DNA of 6,648 bases. Origin: Acidobacteriota bacterium. GTDB lineage: Bacteria > Acidobacteriota > HRBIN11. Shown here piece by piece: positions 4,363-6,648 of the stretch. The DNA lies in NCBI GenBank assembly GCA_025061865.1, contig JANXAA010000125.1, positions 1 through 6,648 of the forward strand. The letters are read 5' to 3'. The notes below the pieces were generated by a model. It ran no database searches and was not told where the DNA came from. It saw only the letters and a list, made by a program, of their open reading frames with translations. A program made the translations under genes and the position numbers. Position 1 is the stretch's first letter; the number at the start of each line of letters is the position of its first letter.

Positions 4363-5346
4363 CTACTGCCCTATTTCGGACAGGGGTACACGTTCACACG
4401 TCACCGGAAACTGGACATGCCATACGTCTTTTTGGTCGGCTTCGGCTCGGATCCGATCGTCGGTCCGAAGGCGATACTCGACCCGCCGGTGGAGCCAGTC
4501 AGTCGTCTGGACGACCAACTCAAGGGCTCGCGGCCGCCAATGGATCACGACCCGAGACCAGGGGACCTGGGGGTCTCCCTCGGTCGTCGGCGACGCCTCA
4601 AAGACCCAGCGGGCCTCGTCGGGCTTCGCCTGGAACTGACGGAGTTCCATCCTAAGCCCCGAAAAATCGCAATCTCGCACAAAAGCCAAGAGAGGATGCG
4701 CCTGAAGCCGGACCTGGGGCTGACTCTCATAATACACGATGCAATCGGCTTCTACATAAAATTCCATGCGCTCCGGAGTCCACACGAAGACCTTCGTCTC
4801 CGGCCGGTCGTACTGCCACCACAGGCGGTCGGGCCGGACCCAAGCGAAACGGCCAGATTCTTGAACTTTACGTCGATTCGCTGGGTTTTCGCTAAGCTGG
4901 ACGAAGGTGCCCCCGACGGGCGTCAACTGCAGGCATACGTCCTGAAGGGCCTGCAGGCCGGGCGAAACGCCGTGTTGAGACGGTAAGTCGGGAATGAGGA
5001 GGGAGGAGTTGAAGGGTGCAGGATGCAAGGTGCGGGTCCCGGGTCTCGGGTCCCAGGTCCTGAAAGAGGGGAAGCCGGCGTATGCAGACACCTGCTCGGC
5101 CTCAGGTCCTGAGTCGCCGAATTCCAAGAAAGGGCCATTCAGGAAAATCGACCGAGCTTGGGGTCCGTAATCCGTTCCTTGGGGGGGACCCGACCCCCGG
5201 GACCTGGCACCTATGCTACATCTTGCATCCTGGGGACCCTGGGGTAGGATAAGGCCGATCCAGAGGACCACGGGGATGAAGACCCCACCGAGGCTCCGAT
5301 GAAACGGATGATCGCCCTGGGCGGCGGATGTTACGGGTTCCTGCAT
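4363..5346 (-). CDS. LolA-like outer-membrane lipoprotein carrier, N-terminus uncertain
   Basis: The C-terminal 200 or so residues have the LolA pattern: an FVQ (FTQ-like) strand near 4905-4915, then GRFAWVRPDRLWWQY, PETKVFVWTPERMEFYV and IVYYESQPQV. This matches the FTQ / G-x-(F/L)-W-(V)-x-R-P / W-x-x-x-x-P-(D/E) core of the periplasmic chaperone that carries lipoproteins from LolCDE to the outer membrane. The stop is TAG at 4363-4365. The start is unclear. In the same frame a signal-peptide-like stretch (RSLGGVFIPVVLWIGLIL) lies near 5240-5295, about 75 residues before the LolA core. The only in-frame start in front of its arginine is ATG at 5346, which has an AGGTGG site 5 nt upstream but overlaps the rightward gene head-to-head by 48 nt. 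Alternatives are GTG at 5271 (cuts the hydrophobic stretch) and GTG at 5091 (no signal peptide; GAGG 8 nt upstream). The intervening region reads through heptamer tracts. The LolA core is reliable; the first 130 or so residues are not. Confidence 0.72.
   Translation of the reverse strand: MQEPVTSAAQGDHPFHRSLGGVFIPVVLWIGLILPQGPQDARCSIGARSRGSGPPQGTDYGPQARSIFLNGPFLEFGDSGPEAEQVSAYAGFPSFRTWDPRPGTRTLHPAPFNSSLLIPDLPSQHGVSPGLQALQDVCLQLTPVGGTFVQLSENPANRRKVQESGRFAWVRPDRLWWQYDRPETKVFVWTPERMEFYVEADCIVYYESQPQVRLQAHPLLAFVRDCDFSGLRMELRQFQAKPDEARWVFEASPTTEGDPQVPWSRVVIHWRPRALELVVQTTDWLHRRVEYRLRTDDRIRAEADQKDVWHVQFPVTCERVPLSEIGQ
5001..5070. repeat. Ten-unit continuous heptamer tract with drifting unit sequence
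   Basis: Ten 7-nt units in unbroken phase. They pass from GGTGCAG (5015-5021) and GATGCAA (5022-5028) to GTCCCGG (5036-5042), GTCTCGG (5043-5049) and GTCCCAG (5050-5056). It is the longest tract in the window and joins two classes seen separately elsewhere. It falls within the open frame upstream of the LolA core. Confidence 0.78.
5154..5181. repeat. Heptamer tract, GGGTCCG/TAATCCG class
   Basis: Four 7-nt units, clearest as GGGTCCG (5161-5167) and TAATCCG (5168-5174). The words resemble the tracts at 382-430 and 1650-1684. Confidence 0.5.
5216..5236. repeat. Short CTGCATC-class heptamer tract
   Basis: Three units, CTACATC, TTGCATC and CTGGGGA, in the same orientation as 496-537 and opposite to GATGCAA at 5022-5028. 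Confidence 0.5.
5223..5250 (+). promoter_or_regulatory. Weak promoter candidate for the rightward unknown gene
   Basis: TTGCAT (5223-5228) and TAGGAT (5245-5250) are separated by 16 nt, about 50 nt before the start at 5299. The -10 matches four of six consensus bases and the -35 three of six, and the -35 is itself part of a heptamer tract. Low confidence. Confidence 0.2.
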
Positions 5347-6024
5347 GTGTCCCACCTCTTGAAGGCTCGGGCCAAGGGCCGTATCGAGTTCGACCGTATC
5401 GTAGTCGTTGACCGCAATGCTTTCCCTCAGGTCCGAGCGCGTCTGGGTGACCACCCCGACGTCGAGTACGTCCAAGACACGTGGGAAAATTTTCTCTACC
5501 AGTATGCCCGAGACGGGGTCCTGGGTCCAGACGACGAGGTCGTGCCGCCTTGCATCGGACCGCACTTGACACTGCTGTGGCTCGGGGAGCGTATTAACCG
5601 GGAGACGCCCTATCGGGCCGAGGTCGTCTCCTGGGACATCCGTATCGGGACGCCCTTCGAGGTCACGCTCCCGGTCGGCACGCACGCCGTCAGCTATGCC
5701 TTGTGGCGATGCCCTTCGACGTGCATCGAGCCACCCCTCTGTCCGGCCATCCGGGGGCCTCGGAATTGGGACATGGGGACGTTTGTCCTCCGACACTTTC
5801 CCCAGTGGATTGTCCAGGGACGACCCATCGACCATTGCGAGGTCTTCTACAGCCGGCATCGAGCCTGGGGCGTGGCGACGTATGCGGCCATCCGATTCCT
5901 GGAGGCCTGGGCCCAGGTCGAACGCCTATGGCAAAGCGAACCCGACCGGGAATGGCGGGTCTTAGTCGCTACCGTCTCGGCCTGCCATGGACTTTTGGGA
6001 ATCCTTCGTATCAGACCGCCGTAA
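5299..6024 (+). CDS. Cys-rich Rossmann-like protein of unknown function
   Basis: A 241-residue protein I do not recognise as a characterised family. The N-terminus MIALGGGCYGFLHVSHLL (4-21) followed by IVVVDRN (34-40) looks like a Rossmann beta-alpha-beta unit: a Gly-rich loop and an acidic residue at the end of strand two, as in NAD(P)- or SAM-binding folds. In the middle is a compact cysteine motif, C138-P-x2-C142-x-E-P-x2-C148-P, followed by RGPRNWDMG (152-160). Near the end is S-A-C229-H-G-x2-G, another conserved-looking Cys/His site. C85 follows a VVPP strand. Such spacing could bind a metal or iron-sulfur cluster, but this is inference. No signal peptide or TM segment is apparent. ATG at 5299 has GAGG 5 nt upstream; ATG at 5308 is an alternative. 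It is divergent from the LolA-like gene and convergent with proline dehydrogenase. Confidence 0.8.
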   Translation: MKRMIALGGGCYGFLHVSHLLKARAKGRIEFDRIVVVDRNAFPQVRARLGDHPDVEYVQDTWENFLYQYARDGVLGPDDEVVPPCIGPHLTLLWLGERINRETPYRAEVVSWDIRIGTPFEVTLPVGTHAVSYALWRCPSTCIEPPLCPAIRGPRNWDMGTFVLRHFPQWIVQGRPIDHCEVFYSRHRAWGVATYAAIRFLEAWAQVERLWQSEPDREWRVLVATVSACHGLLGILRIRPP

Positions 6025-6079
6025 GGCCCGGAACCCCGTCCCCGGGCCGACATGGTCGGTGAGGAACGGGGTCCGGGCC
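6025..6079. terminator. Nested GC-rich hairpin between convergent genes, probable bidirectional terminator
   Basis: Starting right after the stop codon, 6025-6039 pairs with 6066-6079 in a 14-bp stem with a single bulged A (6033). Inside its loop, CCGAC (6047-6051) pairs with GTCGG (6055-6059). The structure sits exactly between two converging stop codons, the expected place for a shared terminator. It lacks a T-run on either side, so it is not a classical intrinsic terminator. Confidence 0.6.
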
Positions 6080-6098
6080 CTATGGGTCGGCCCGGGCC

Positions 6099-6648
6099 CT
6101 ACCGGAAGAGGTTCCGGAGGATGAAGCCCACGTTGGCCGGTCGCTCGGCCAGTCGCCGCATGAAGTAGGGATACCAATGCGTTCCGTAAGGGACGTAGAC
6201 CCGCAATGTCCAGCCGTCTTGCAAGAGTTTCTGCTGGAGGTCCCGCCGGATACCGTAAATCATTTGGAACTCGAAGGCCCGGGGCGGTGCGATGACGTAG
6301 GTCTGGACATGCTCGATGGCATGTCGGATCATCCGAACGTCGTGGGTGGCAATGGCGAAACGGGGTGCCTCGGCCAAGAGGATCTCCATGAGGCGACGGT
6401 AGTTGTCGTTGACTTGTCGTTTCCGGGGGAAGGCCCGGTCGGGGGGTTCCCGGTATGCCCCCTTGACAAGTCGGACCTTAATGCCCCGGGCGATCAATGA
6501 CCGGAGGTCCTTTTCGCTCCGGTAGAGGTAGGCCTGGATAGCGACGCCGATGCCCTCAAATTCATCCCGAAGACGATGGACGATTGCCAAGGTGCGGTCT
6601 GTGTAATCGCTTCCCTCCATATCAATCTCCACGTCCCGGCCGTAGCTC
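6099..6648 (-). CDS. Proline dehydrogenase, C-terminal part
   Basis: The frame runs in from the right edge and ends at TAG 6099-6101, giving about 182 residues of the catalytic barrel; the N-terminal part lies outside the window. Proline dehydrogenase is an FAD enzyme that oxidises L-proline to delta-1-pyrroline-5-carboxylate, usually passing electrons to the membrane quinone pool. Family motifs in order: VEIDMEGS, IQAYLYRS, RLVKGAYREP, IATHD, FEFQMIYGIRRDLQ, VYVPYG, WYPYFMRRLAERPAN. The RR-x2-ER of the last motif supplies the arginines that hold the proline carboxylate in characterised members, and the KGAY lysine is present. The protein ends ILRNLF soon after, as in monofunctional (Thermus/Bacillus-type) enzymes, with no C-terminal P5C dehydrogenase fusion, so it is not a full PutA. 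All catalytic motifs visible here are intact. Confidence 0.95.
   Translation of the reverse strand, partial: SYGRDVEIDMEGSDYTDRTLAIVHRLRDEFEGIGVAIQAYLYRSEKDLRSLIARGIKVRLVKGAYREPPDRAFPRKRQVNDNYRRLMEILLAEAPRFAIATHDVRMIRHAIEHVQTYVIAPPRAFEFQMIYGIRRDLQQKLLQDGWTLRVYVPYGTHWYPYFMRRLAERPANVGFILRNLFR

Noticed and set aside
4288..4986. A 232-codon rightward open frame
   Set aside because: It lies antisense to the LolA core, whose translation shows recognisable family motifs. The rightward product has no recognisable domain and begins in the repeat-bounded spacer.
5347..5859. Extension of the LolA-like frame to a start at 5859
   Set aside because: This part runs codon-aligned antisense through the Cys-rich gene, which explains why it stays open. 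It has no domain of its own and would overlap that gene by more than 500 nt.
1..6648. tRNA, rRNA or insertion-sequence transposase genes
   Set aside because: No cloverleaf pattern with a TTCGA-type T-loop and paired arms, no rRNA-like stretch and no transposase-like protein were found by reading both strands.

Overview
The window is GC-rich, at a rough reading near 60%, and carries seven protein-coding genes or gene parts separated by unusually long, repeat-filled spacers. The organism is most likely a diderm bacterium: it has a LolA-like periplasmic lipoprotein-carrier gene and the beta chain of the two-subunit (alpha2-beta2) glycyl-tRNA synthetase. The arginine, tryptophan and valine-rich proteins and GC-rich hairpins would suit a thermophile from a little-cultured lineage, but this is inference and no phylum can be named from the window.

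Layout, left to right. 1-282 (-): start of a membrane protein that runs off the left edge, resembling flippase-like (lysylphosphatidylglycerol synthase transmembrane-type) proteins. 283-558: spacer with three heptamer tracts, a 20-nt palindrome and a possible promoter. 559-975 (+): PPC/DUF296-domain protein. 1023-1580 (+): membrane methyltransferase of the isoprenylcysteine carboxyl methyltransferase type, probably co-transcribed with the DUF296 gene. 1581-1895: convergent spacer with several copies of the 20-nt palindrome and two heptamer tracts. 1896-4034 (-): glyS, complete, without a neighbouring glyQ. 4035-4362: gene-free, hairpin-rich spacer bounded by inverted repeats. 4363 to about 5346 (-): LolA-like gene with an unusual N-terminal region that reads through heptamer tracts. 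5299-6024 (+): Cys-rich Rossmann-like protein of unknown function. 6025-6098: convergent spacer with a strong nested hairpin. 6099-6648 (-): C-terminal part of proline dehydrogenase, running off the right edge.

The genes do not form one pathway. They are housekeeping and envelope functions (translation, lipoprotein transport, membrane methylation, proline catabolism) plus two poorly understood proteins. The most distinctive signal is non-coding. Nearly every spacer holds degenerate tandem repeats with a 7-nt period, in several sequence classes, and two spacers pair these with a 20-nt palindrome of consensus CCCCGCTCTAGCGAGCGGGG. One ten-unit heptamer tract lies inside the open reading frame of the LolA-like gene. 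Together these look like a dispersed repeat family that populates spacers and may have extended one coding sequence.
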